Positions 1 through 8,440 of a stretch of DNA of 64,000 nucleotides are shown piece after piece. The notes below the pieces were generated by a model, which saw only the letters and a program-made list of their open reading frames with translations, was not told the origin of the DNA and made no database searches. Source of the stretch: Promethearchaeota archaeon (lineage in GTDB: Archaea; Asgardarchaeota; Lokiarchaeia; Sigyniarchaeales; Promethearchaeaceae); NCBI GenBank assembly GCA_016933055.1, contig JAFGBS010000027.1:79072-143071 (forward strand), read 5' to 3'. The stretch's first letter is position 1, and each line of letters begins with the position of its first letter. A program made the translations under genes and the position numbers.

Positions 1-75
1 AAACTGAGAAAAGACGGAATATTGCTAAATTTACTTTACAAGTGCGATATTTTCAAAAAAATAATGAAAATTACC

Positions 76-83
76 TTTATATA
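76..83 (+). promoter_or_regulatory. Probable TATA box of the first operon
   Basis: A TTTATATA run lies about 60 bp before the first start codon in an AT-rich leader. Initiation about 25 bp downstream would give a short leader. No other promoter-like element is visible between genes up to 9262, so this may drive the whole operon. This is inference from base pattern only. Confidence 0.4.
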
Positions 84-142
84 TGCATCTGATAAACCAG
101 TTATTAATATTAATCAAAAATTGTTAGATTAAGGCAAAAATT

Positions 143-796
143 ATGCGAAACAAAAACGTGAAATATTTGTGGTTGATGGCCTTTGGATTGATGTTGATTT
201 TTAATCTTTCTACTCAAATGGGATCAACACATAGTCCAAAATTCATTGACTTGAAATATTACTTTAATGATGGTGTATTAAGTGTGTATTATACTCACGG
301 AGTTAGCAATACTAGTTACCATTACGTTGATCTGGTTGAATTTAAATTTTTTAACTTAACGGATGAATGGATGAATACGGGAAATGATGGAGAACCATGG
401 ACAGAAGAGGATAAAATCGAACAACCTGATGTAACGGATGAAGACATAATTCTTATAGCTAATTTCAATGTAACTTACGACAAACAAGAAGACGATAGTC
501 TGGATACTCAAGATACGCAGATTTTTCATCATAACTACACGATTGCAGATTATAATGCGAGTTTAGAAATCCAATACTGGACTTATATTCGTGTTACAGC
601 TCATTGTAATCTTGGTGGAAGTTTCACTAATGATATCATAGCAGGTCACCTTTGGTGGGATGAACCACATTCTTTCTTGGAGGCATTAGTGCCCACTGCA
701 ATTTGCACTCTAGTTGTTCTCGCCCCCATCATTATTTGGGCAATTATTGGCAAACAAAAAGAAAAACGAAAGAACAATCAGGAGGTTCAAGAATGA
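143..796 (+). CDS. Exported single-anchor membrane protein, first gene of redox operon
   Basis: This 217-residue protein is not recognised by family. It has a short basic N-terminus and a hydrophobic stretch at about residues 8-25 that looks like a signal peptide or anchor. An acidic extracytoplasmic domain of about 150 residues follows, with several Asn-x-Ser/Thr sites. A C-terminal helix at about 180-203 ends in a Lys/Arg-rich cytoplasmic tail. Its stop overlaps the next start in an ATGA arrangement, and GGAGG at 781-785 serves the next gene, so the two are translationally coupled. It could be an extracytoplasmic subunit of a membrane redox complex. I see no CuA-type Cys/His cluster, so it is not an ordinary oxidase subunit II. 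Confidence 0.75.
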   Translation: MRNKNVKYLWLMAFGLMLIFNLSTQMGSTHSPKFIDLKYYFNDGVLSVYYTHGVSNTSYHYVDLVEFKFFNLTDEWMNTGNDGEPWTEEDKIEQPDVTDEDIILIANFNVTYDKQEDDSLDTQDTQIFHHNYTIADYNASLEIQYWTYIRVTAHCNLGGSFTNDIIAGHLWWDEPHSFLEALVPTAICTLVVLAPIIIWAIIGKQKEKRKNNQEVQE

Positions 797-2265
797 CCGC
801 AATAGAACGAGAAATTAAGAAAATTCAAGAACCTGCAATGATTACACAAACTTTTGACGAGAAAAAGAAACATAGGTATAACAAAATCCATGTTTCTATC
901 ATTGTGTTTATTGGCATTCAAGTTTTGTTTCTGATCACGTTTTCCGAGCCATTTTCTCTATTTTGGGGGAACCATCCACTATTTAACATTTATAATGATG
1001 ATATAATTAATCGATCCGCTCGGATTGTTATGATTTATCACTCCTTGGCTAATCCTTTCGTTGTGGCAAACACTTTCTGGATTATGGAGTATTTTGATGT
1101 CAGAGAAAGATTTATCCCATGGTTGAAATGGAGTTTAATCCCCGGTGCATATCTTTCTGGGTTATGTGGATTAATTTTTGCCTATACGCGTTTGAGAATT
1201 TTCCATGAATTATTTTATATCGGATTGGGCTTGATTTTCTTAGGTGGATGCATTTTTATCGTTGCAGCATTTCCGATCGCTGGAAAATTCCCCGATCCTA
1301 AGAAAGTGCCAAAGGATTCACTTCTTCATGGATGGAGTTTAGAAAATTACTCCCTTGTGATTCTAGCAATTTGTGTTTTAGTATCCACTGTTTATGCTGG
1401 ATTAGCTGCAATTGAGAATTTTACAGGAACTATTACCGGATTGATGCGCGAAACTGATGCCTTTTTAGCTGAAGAAGTTGTAAAGATCTTACATCACGAT
1501 TGGGTGGAAAAATTCGTCGTTTCTCATCTTCACATCCAATTATCTCTGAGTTCTGCCATGGTTGTAATGATAGGTTATCGCACAGCCCGAGTTAAAGGGA
1601 TAGCATATAAGATCATCCTTTGGGCAAATCCAGTAGGGGTATTGGTAATTTCATACGGGGCTTGGGTACTCAATCATTACATGATCTGGGCTGGTGCAGG
1701 TATTTTAATTCTCAATACGACTTGGATGGCGATACAAGGTTGGATAAACATCGCTAAAGATCATTATCAGACAAAAGGAATAGATATTAAAAGTTTGCGA
1801 GTTAGGAAGCGAATTTTGGGAATATTCAAAGATTCTGTGAAGTTCGCATTGTATTTTATCTATTTATATGCTCAAATTGTTGTTACAATCTGTGGAATCA
1901 TCGTGGGTTTACAGACAAGAGAAGTCTACCGAACACACGAGTATGTACAAGTCGAATACGACTTTAACGTGGGTCACTGGCATTTATTAGCAGTTTTGAT
2001 TGCAACTTTACTCTTATTAACCGCCATTGATCACTTCAGACATACTAAAGGTGTATTAAGAGATTTAGCTGGGTGGTTCTTAGGGATTGGGGGGTTCATT
2101 GCCTTCTCAGGTGCCAATTGGTACATGATGCGGGATCCCGCCGTAAATAAATTTCCTTCCATGTATACAACATTTGTAGGAGTTTGGATCTTAACTCTAG
2201 GTTTTCTATTCGGCATCCTGACAATTATCATAAACTATCGGAAAAACAGGAGGAATGAGAAATAA
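793..2265 (+). CDS. Polytopic membrane protein with twin HxH motifs, possible haem-binding core subunit
   Basis: A 490-residue protein with about 11-12 predicted membrane helices. I place the start at ATG 793, preceded by GGAGG at 781-785, rather than the longer upstream reading that overlaps gene 1. Histidines lie at or near helices: H83 (YHSLAN), H234-H235, H245/H247 (SHLHIQ), H395/H397 (GHWHLL), H414 and H417. Both HxH motifs are followed by long apolar helices, recalling helix 10 of haem-copper oxidase subunit I, where HxH ligates two haems. The CuB histidine pattern (HPEVY, HH in helix 7) is not convincingly present. The downstream haem O synthase-like gene supports a haem-bearing role. 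It could instead be a distinct b-type cytochrome. Membrane protein is certain; haem binding is inference. Confidence 0.7.
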   Translation: MTAIEREIKKIQEPAMITQTFDEKKKHRYNKIHVSIIVFIGIQVLFLITFSEPFSLFWGNHPLFNIYNDDIINRSARIVMIYHSLANPFVVANTFWIMEYFDVRERFIPWLKWSLIPGAYLSGLCGLIFAYTRLRIFHELFYIGLGLIFLGGCIFIVAAFPIAGKFPDPKKVPKDSLLHGWSLENYSLVILAICVLVSTVYAGLAAIENFTGTITGLMRETDAFLAEEVVKILHHDWVEKFVVSHLHIQLSLSSAMVVMIGYRTARVKGIAYKIILWANPVGVLVISYGAWVLNHYMIWAGAGILILNTTWMAIQGWINIAKDHYQTKGIDIKSLRVRKRILGIFKDSVKFALYFIYLYAQIVVTICGIIVGLQTREVYRTHEYVQVEYDFNVGHWHLLAVLIATLLLLTAIDHFRHTKGVLRDLAGWFLGIGGFIAFSGANWYMMRDPAVNKFPSMYTTFVGVWILTLGFLFGILTIIINYRKNRRNEK

Positions 2266-3065
2266 TGGCAACCTGGGTTGAAATGGGTGATTTATCTAAG
2301 ATGCATCTAATCCTAACATGTATATTTATGATAGGGTTATTCATACTCATACTTTTAATCGATTATTTCAAGTTTCAGAAGAAGAAAGGGCTGATATGGA
2401 CCTTTATTGGCATTCTGATTGTCATAGGCGGGACAGTTTTAGGATTAAGTCTTGTTGAACCCATAATTCTACTTATAGCTGCAGAGGCGACAACACGATT
2501 AGTAATAATTGTATTAGGAATCTGCACGGCTTTTATAATGATAATCTCGTTCCTTACTATCATCATCTTAGAAAATATCCAAGGTATCCCAACGAAAAAG
2601 ACTGTATATTCTATTCTGTTCACAGCCATTGCTTTGATGGGAGTAATATTTATAGTAACAGTTGTTCTGGTTACATGGTTTTTGCCTCCCACAAGTGAAA
2701 ACCTCCATTTAGGTTCTATCATTGGATTACCCGCATTATTCATGCTTTCGGTTGGAACAATTGTGGTAATTTTTGACGAACCGAAGTTAGTAATATATCA
2801 TGGTCTAACTGCAGGTGGTTCATGGATATTGACATTTATGAATGTAATATCTCTATTTTCATTGACTCTGGAACAAATGAATTCCTATTCAGGATGGATC
2901 CACGCTACTCATATTCTTTTTGGCGGTATCGGTCTGATTAGCGGATTTCTAAGTGCTTTGTTTGGAATTTCGGGTCAGCGAAAGTATGCAAAATTAACCG
3001 GATACGTTACATTGGGTTGTTGGTGGACAGCGTATTTCATCAGCCAATTCATAGTGGGTATTTGA
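2265..3065 (+). CDS. Polytopic membrane protein, third subunit candidate of redox complex
   Basis: A 266-residue protein with about 8 hydrophobic helices and short loops. Its start shares one base with the previous stop (TAATG), and an AGGAGG-type site lies at about 2248-2253. Intramembrane histidines occur in IYHGLTAG and WIHATHILFGG near the C-terminal half, a spacing compatible with haem ligation or quinone contact but not diagnostic. No named family is recognised. Tight coupling with the preceding genes suggests it is a subunit of the same complex. Confidence 0.7.
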   Translation: MATWVEMGDLSKMHLILTCIFMIGLFILILLIDYFKFQKKKGLIWTFIGILIVIGGTVLGLSLVEPIILLIAAEATTRLVIIVLGICTAFIMIISFLTIIILENIQGIPTKKTVYSILFTAIALMGVIFIVTVVLVTWFLPPTSENLHLGSIIGLPALFMLSVGTIVVIFDEPKLVIYHGLTAGGSWILTFMNVISLFSLTLEQMNSYSGWIHATHILFGGIGLISGFLSALFGISGQRKYAKLTGYVTLGCWWTAYFISQFIVGI

Positions 3066-3074
3066 GGAGGATTG

Positions 3075-4535
3075 ATGCAAATGACGAAAGAATGTATAAC
3101 AAAAAAAATAGAAAAGCTCACAGCTGAATTAGGTGAAGTGGTATCTCCTTTACATGTGACTACTGATCCCTATGAAATTGAAGCGGCCACTGGGGATTTA
3201 TCAATTCTACCTAAGTATCATTATAAATTTAAAGAAGAACATATTGCCACGCATGTTGTTCGACCGAAAGATACAGAAGAACTTGCTAAAGTTATGAAGA
3301 TCTGTAAGAACTATGATCAAAATGTGACAGTAAGGGCAGCTGGAACTTCGTGTTATTCCTCCAGTACCCCAACAAAAGGTGGGGTAGTAATCGATGTCCG
3401 TCGTATGAATAAAATCCATGAAATTGATGAGGAGAAGAAGATCGTTAAATGCGGTGCAGGAATTTCTTGGATTCGGCTCATTAGCTCGCTTCGGGCTAAA
3501 GGTTTAGCTCCTAAATGCTATCCTACCAGCTATAAATCCTCGTGTTTATCTGGATTCGTTCTCACCAGCGGTAAAGCGGGAATTGGGACCGTAAAATACG
3601 GACCTATGTTCGATGCATTAATCGCAATCAAACTGGTTAAACCGGATGGTTCTATAGTTAGAATTACAAAAACCAGAGGTGGAGAAATCACTTTAAACGA
3701 TGTAGTGGGATCTTTTGGAATATTAGGTGCAGTTGCAGAAGTAGAAATGAAAGTTACTACCCTAAAACCTTCAATGGAATTTGCTGGATATGGATTTAAC
3801 ACGATGCCAGAAGCAATGGAATTCTACAATGCTGCTAAAAATAATCCCGTAGATAAGCCATTTTTCCTTTCACTTAGTGATCACAAATTCGAAGAACTGT
3901 CTCATGTAACAATTCCTGCTCGGGATTTCTTTGTCTATGTCGTGTTCTATGATGAGCTTGAAAAAACCGGAAAAGCCATCGCAAATTTGACAGAAAAAGC
4001 AAAGAACTCAAACGGATTAGCAATTGATCACTGGTATTTGGAGGAAAAATGGCGGGATATTGCAGAAACAGAACTGAATCTCGGTCGTCTGTGTAATAAT
4101 CCAATTTTCCAAGAATATTGGATTGCTGATGAACGAATTCCCCAATTTTATGAAACATATGCACCCATAGTAAAGGATGATAAATATCGAAATGCTTTTT
4201 ATATGATTGCAGGAGCGAATGGAAAAAGCCGAATCAAGTTATTTGGGTTGTCTGATATTGAGAATTCCTTGGAATTCTTCGGAATTAAAGCGAACTTCAA
4301 TTTGATGGCTCAAAAATCCTATAAAATGGGTGATGGGATTTACACCGTGGGTGTTGTAAACACATTCTACCAACTTCTATTCAATATGGAGCGCGTAAAA
4401 TACATGCGAAAATTGAAAAATTCGGTGGATCCAGATGACCGCATTAACTCGTATCGTATCACAAAAACAAAAATGCGCTTGTGGCGTGTAAAACTACTTT
4501 TCTTTATAGGAAAATTGCTATATAGGTGGGCATAA
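3075..4535 (+). CDS. FAD-linked oxidase (GlcD/D-lactate dehydrogenase-like)
   Basis: A 486-residue protein of the VAO/FAD_binding_4 family. The FAD-binding half covers about residues 50-230, with the pattern VRPKDTEEL, a Gly/Ser-rich loop at RAAGTSCYSS, VVIDVRRMNK, a long GAGISW segment and GSFGILGAVAEVEMKV. The C-terminal half is divergent. The strong GAGGAGG at 3064-3070 is too close to the TTG at 3072, so I chose ATG 3075; ATG 3081 is equally possible. Family members oxidise 2-hydroxy acids such as glycolate or lactate and pass electrons to a CCG/Fe-S partner, which is the next gene. The substrate cannot be told. The C-terminus has a hydrophobic stretch (LWRVKLLFFIGKLLYRW) that may touch the membrane. 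Confidence 0.85.
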   Translation: MQMTKECITKKIEKLTAELGEVVSPLHVTTDPYEIEAATGDLSILPKYHYKFKEEHIATHVVRPKDTEELAKVMKICKNYDQNVTVRAAGTSCYSSSTPTKGGVVIDVRRMNKIHEIDEEKKIVKCGAGISWIRLISSLRAKGLAPKCYPTSYKSSCLSGFVLTSGKAGIGTVKYGPMFDALIAIKLVKPDGSIVRITKTRGGEITLNDVVGSFGILGAVAEVEMKVTTLKPSMEFAGYGFNTMPEAMEFYNAAKNNPVDKPFFLSLSDHKFEELSHVTIPARDFFVYVVFYDELEKTGKAIANLTEKAKNSNGLAIDHWYLEEKWRDIAETELNLGRLCNNPIFQEYWIADERIPQFYETYAPIVKDDKYRNAFYMIAGANGKSRIKLFGLSDIENSLEFFGIKANFNLMAQKSYKMGDGIYTVGVVNTFYQLLFNMERVKYMRKLKNSVDPDDRINSYRITKTKMRLWRVKLLFFIGKLLYRWA

Positions 4536-4551
4536 TGACGGGGATGATAAA

Positions 4552-5916
4552 ATGACAGAAAAAAAATCAAAAAACGTAATTACAACGGGTCCTCCCGCTG
4601 CAGGTATATATTCACCCAATCAACAAAATTTGATAAGACCTATTACAACAGAAGATGTGACGCAAGATTATTTACGCTGTGTCAATTGCGGGTATTGTCG
4701 AGATGTTTGTAGGGTATATAATATTACATTCTCAGAAAGGGATTATGCTGGTGGACGTAACAGAGTTCTCAAGTCCTTAGCAAAGAAAGAAGTTCTATTT
4801 AATCCGTTAACCATTCAAGACTTAGTCTTTAAATGCATGTTGTGTGGTGCATGTAGAGAAGTATGTCCGGTAGGTATAGATACTCTTCATGTATTTCGCT
4901 CATTCCGCGTGCGGGCAGTAAATGCAGGAGTAATCCCCGAGAAGCTAGCTAAAGTTCGGGACTCTATTATAGAATTTGCCAATCCCTTTATGGAGGAGGG
5001 TACGCATCGTCACGATTGGTGTCAAGGGAATGCTTGTAATGAGGGATATGTAGCATGGGAGAAAGGAGTAGAATTATATCGCAAGATCGAATCAGGAGAA
5101 CTCAAACCGAAAGATGTTGATCCAAATTTAGTTGCGTACTTTATTGGTTGTACAAGCGCTTACAGAAACAATGAACTCTCAAGTGCAACATGTCGTGTAT
5201 TAGATGCAATGGGGGTGAACTTCATTGTAATTCCTGAAGAGAAGTGTTGTGGCTCAGTTCTATTTAGAACAGGCGTGGATGATGTAGCGACCAAACTGAT
5301 GAAGTACAACATTGATTTAATACGTAAGGTTGGAATTAAGGAAGTGATCTTTTCTTGCGCGGGATGTTTCTCGACATTTTCAAACGAGTATGTGGAATAT
5401 ACTAACAACAATTTGGGATTTAAGCTCTCTCATGTAACTCAATTCATACCTAGATTCGCAAAAGAACACAACTTTTACTTTAAGTATAATCTTCGCCCAA
5501 AAGAGGATCCTCTTATTATTACCTTCCATGATCCATGCCATCTGGCGAGATATACCAATGTTTATGAAGAACCAAGAGAGTTAATTAGCATGATAGAAGG
5601 TATTCGGCTTGTAGAAATGCAATATATTAAAAAAATGAATCACTGTTGCGGAGCTGGTGGGGGAGTTCGAGCTCTATACGGTGACATAGCAACTAATATC
5701 GCAGATTCTCGATTAGATGAAACAGTAGAATGTTGGGACCAAATCAATGAAGACAGATTACTCGAAGCCGTTGAAACAAAAGCAGAATCCTTAGTATCAG
5801 CTTGCGTTTTCTGCAAGAATAACCTAAGTAATGCTGCCTCGCAATTTAAACCAGATTTACCAGTTCATGATATTCTACAAATACTTGAGAACTGTAAAGT
5901 CGTACGTATAGCATAG
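4552..5916 (+). CDS. 4Fe-4S and CCG-domain oxidoreductase (GlcF/HdrD-like)
   Basis: A 454-residue electron-transfer protein. Two ferredoxin clusters are visible near residues 43-60 (CVNCGYCRDVC) and about 97-110 (CMLCGACREVCPVG). Two cysteine-rich CCG domains follow: the first around CCGSVLFRTG and CAGCFSTF, the second around DPCHLARY, HCCGAGGG and ACVFCKN. This is the GlcF/HdrD/LldE architecture. It lies 16 bp after the FAD oxidase and would accept its electrons. With the upstream membrane proteins, this suggests electron delivery to a haem or quinone in the membrane. A heterodisulfide-type role is also possible, but no HdrE homologue is recognised here. Confidence 0.88.
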   Translation: MTEKKSKNVITTGPPAAGIYSPNQQNLIRPITTEDVTQDYLRCVNCGYCRDVCRVYNITFSERDYAGGRNRVLKSLAKKEVLFNPLTIQDLVFKCMLCGACREVCPVGIDTLHVFRSFRVRAVNAGVIPEKLAKVRDSIIEFANPFMEEGTHRHDWCQGNACNEGYVAWEKGVELYRKIESGELKPKDVDPNLVAYFIGCTSAYRNNELSSATCRVLDAMGVNFIVIPEEKCCGSVLFRTGVDDVATKLMKYNIDLIRKVGIKEVIFSCAGCFSTFSNEYVEYTNNNLGFKLSHVTQFIPRFAKEHNFYFKYNLRPKEDPLIITFHDPCHLARYTNVYEEPRELISMIEGIRLVEMQYIKKMNHCCGAGGGVRALYGDIATNIADSRLDETVECWDQINEDRLLEAVETKAESLVSACVFCKNNLSNAASQFKPDLPVHDILQILENCKVVRIA

Positions 5917-5931
5917 AAATAGGAAAATGCA

Positions 5932-6813
5932 ATGAGTTTCAAAAAACTGCTAATTGACTACCACGAGTTGATCAAGTCAAAACAAACTCTCTTACTACTG
6001 GCAACATGCATCTTTGCATATTTAATGACGGTTGTTCCAATGGAAGGGCGTTTTGATTGGTTGGAATTAATTCTATTGTCTTTTTCCACATTCATAGCGA
6101 TCTCAGGAGCAACTATATTGAATATGTATATCGATCGGGATATTGATGCGAAAATGGAACGAACTAAAAACCGCCCATTACCAAGTGGAGAGATGAATCC
6201 CAATTTCGCTCTAATTAATGGTATCATTTTCACGGTGTTGGGATTAGCTTTAACGATATTTCTATGGAATTGGATAACATGCATGGTGATCTTCGTGGGA
6301 TTTTTTGTTGATTTCGTCATATATAGTATTTGGTTGAAACGAAAAACAAAATATAGTATTCTTTTTGGGGGGATTGCAGGAGGATTACCCGCCGTTGCAG
6401 GAAGAGTTCAAGCTATCGGTAATATCGACTTGATTGCAATTCTTTTAATGTTTTTCATAGTAACTTGGATCCCTGTGCATATATTAACTCTTTCGTTAAT
6501 ACCGCAAAATCTGGAGGGATATAAAAATGCGGGTGTTCCTATGTGGCCAGTTGTAAGTTCTGAACAACAGACGATGAGGGTTATAGCTGGAAGTGCACTT
6601 GTAAATGCGGTTATTATGGGGGTAACTGCAATTTTGATGCAAATTCATTGGATTGTTGGAATAATTATTGGAGCTTGTTGTGCTATTATGATTATTCTAG
6701 TATTGATGAATTTAATCAAACCTACTCAAAAACTCACATTTACGATATTTAAATTTGCTTCAGCATTTATGTTATTAGGATTTGTATTGTTATATATTGG
6801 AGCGGTAGTATAA
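5932..6813 (+). CDS. ctaB: Haem O synthase-like UbiA prenyltransferase
   Basis: A 293-residue protein with about 9 membrane helices. The first Asp-rich motif reads NMYIDRDIDAKMERTKNRPL, very close to bacterial CyoE/CtaB. The LKRKT segment, GGIAGGLPAVAG, the helix with WIPVHILTLSL, and GYKNAGVPMWPVV are also CtaB hallmarks that separate it from menaquinone or lipid UbiA enzymes. The family transfers a farnesyl group to protohaem IX, giving haem O for haem-copper oxidases. It sits 15 bp downstream of the Fe-S gene in the redox operon, so the prenylated haem is probably made for the operon's own membrane proteins. No CtaA (haem A synthase) is present in the window. Confidence 0.8.
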   Translation: MSFKKLLIDYHELIKSKQTLLLLATCIFAYLMTVVPMEGRFDWLELILLSFSTFIAISGATILNMYIDRDIDAKMERTKNRPLPSGEMNPNFALINGIIFTVLGLALTIFLWNWITCMVIFVGFFVDFVIYSIWLKRKTKYSILFGGIAGGLPAVAGRVQAIGNIDLIAILLMFFIVTWIPVHILTLSLIPQNLEGYKNAGVPMWPVVSSEQQTMRVIAGSALVNAVIMGVTAILMQIHWIVGIIIGACCAIMIILVLMNLIKPTQKLTFTIFKFASAFMLLGFVLLYIGAVV

Positions 6814-6847
6814 GAACAAAAAGGAAAAGAAAATGGAGGAATAAACA

Positions 6848-7588
6848 ATGGTAGAAAACTTGGAAGAAATCCACAAAACGACAACAATTATCAGTACACG
6901 GGTAAATTTCTCCGTACCAAAAAAAAGATGGCTTGCGACCTATAGCATGAAATATCCTCAATTGCAATTCGAAATCCTTTCTTTATTATCTATCTCGAAA
7001 GATCAAGGGAATTGTTTACTCCATATCAAAGGATCGAAGGTAATTTCATTTTTCAAAGAATTCAGCAAAGAATATGATCCAAAAAAATATCAGTTAATTC
7101 TTGAGGAAAAAGGAGAGTTGTTAATGAACATTATTTTTGACTCTCCTTGGGTCATTTGGTCAATAGTAGAACCTCAAGTCATTATTTTATATCCAATTGA
7201 AATCCAGAATGGAAAAATCACTATTGAGTTGATTGCCCCAATTCGGAAAATTGAAGAAATATTTCGAAAACCGAAATGGTCAAAACTAAACTTAAAATTT
7301 ACTGTAGCTAAGAAATACTGCGGAGCCCCTAGTTTGAATAAACATCAAAAAAATATTCTGGATAAGGCCGTGGAATATGGTTTGTTCGACATTCCTCGAG
7401 TTAACTCCCTAACAGATGCGGTTAAGATGTTGGAGAATGAAACGGGGAAAAAAATTTCAGTTTCTGCATTATCTGAAAATATCAGAAGAATTACCAAAAA
7501 ATTAGCAGAATGCTATATTAATTGCCGCGATACGAATGAAGTAGAATTAGATCTTTTATTAGAACTGAATAAAATCGAAAAAGGATGA
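6848..7588 (+). CDS. HTH_10 (bacterio-opsin activator-like) transcription regulator
   Basis: A 246-residue protein. The last about 80 residues match the HTH_10 pattern: LNKHQKNILDKAVEYGLFDI with PR, then a helix-turn-helix region ending in ALSENIRRITKKL. The N-terminal 150 residues resemble the variable sensor part of BAT-type archaeal regulators, with no recognisable ligand domain. It has a good GGAGG at 6836-6840. Family members answer to oxygen, light or redox, so it plausibly tunes this operon. It overlaps the next gene by four bases. Confidence 0.8.
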   Translation: MVENLEEIHKTTTIISTRVNFSVPKKRWLATYSMKYPQLQFEILSLLSISKDQGNCLLHIKGSKVISFFKEFSKEYDPKKYQLILEEKGELLMNIIFDSPWVIWSIVEPQVIILYPIEIQNGKITIELIAPIRKIEEIFRKPKWSKLNLKFTVAKKYCGAPSLNKHQKNILDKAVEYGLFDIPRVNSLTDAVKMLENETGKKISVSALSENIRRITKKLAECYINCRDTNEVELDLLLELNKIEKG

Positions 7589-8412
7589 ATATTATGGTTT
7601 TAAACGTATTTCCAGAAAATTTGGCATGGCTTTGGGATATTATAGCTATGATTATTGCCACAGTCACGTTATTGTTGGTTGTAAAAATAAACGGTAAAAT
7701 TGAAAAAAGTGGAAAACTTCCTTCATTTATTACACGGAAGATCATACATATCGTCGTAGCACCAATCTTTCTGTTAACATGGTTCCTTTATACTTGCACA
7801 ACAGTAAGCCGATATATTGCAATGATCGTCCCGTTTCTTTTTATTGTCCAGTTTATTGCAATCGGAACAGGTTTTTTGAAAGATGATGATTCGGTTAGGT
7901 CCATGTCGAGAACTGGAGACCCAAAAGAATTGTTACAAGGGACTCTATACTACTCAATTATAATCCTACTTGTTACAGTAGTTTGGTTTTATGTTCCCGC
8001 ATCCGCATTGAATTATGCTACATTAAAAGGAAATCCTACTGCATTCGTAATAATCGGCTGTTTGGCAGGAGGGGATGGTCTTGCTGACATCTTTGGTCGT
8101 ATATATGGAAAAAAGAAATTTGGAATCGGTGGGGCTAAAAAATCGTTTGCTGGAGCAGTTGGCATGTTTTTTGGCTCTTTCATATTCAGCATCGGACTGA
8201 TAGCTATATTCTCGATTGAAGTAGGGAATTTTGAAGTAGTGACTTTGATGCTTCCAGTATTTATTATTTCAGTGGTAGCAACCATCGTAGAGTTTTTCTC
8301 CCCCCCAAAGATCGATAACATAACAATACCTGTTGCTGTAATCATCGTCATTGTGTTATTGTTCTACTTAACCCCTTTATGGCCTTTTGATTTGATAACG
8401 ATTATAGCCTAA
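7585..8412 (+). CDS. SEC59/VTE5-like polyprenol kinase (CTP-dependent) family membrane protein
   Basis: A 275-residue protein with about 7-8 helices. The conserved GGDGLADIFGRIYGKKKFG and KKSFAGAVGMF segments are typical of the dolichol kinase/phytol kinase/CDP-diglyceride synthetase-like superfamily. RKIIHIV near residue 50 is also typical of this group. Members phosphorylate dolichol, phytol, farnesol or geranylgeraniol using CTP. Located between the regulator (4-bp overlap) and isopentenyl phosphate kinase, it may supply prenyl phosphate for haem prenylation or archaeal lipids. Its substrate is unknown. Confidence 0.78.
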   Translation: MNIMVLNVFPENLAWLWDIIAMIIATVTLLLVVKINGKIEKSGKLPSFITRKIIHIVVAPIFLLTWFLYTCTTVSRYIAMIVPFLFIVQFIAIGTGFLKDDDSVRSMSRTGDPKELLQGTLYYSIIILLVTVVWFYVPASALNYATLKGNPTAFVIIGCLAGGDGLADIFGRIYGKKKFGIGGAKKSFAGAVGMFFGSFIFSIGLIAIFSIEVGNFEVVTLMLPVFIISVVATIVEFFSPPKIDNITIPVAVIIVIVLLFYLTPLWPFDLITIIA

Positions 8413-8440
8413 ATAAATAAAACGATGAGAACTTGAGGAA

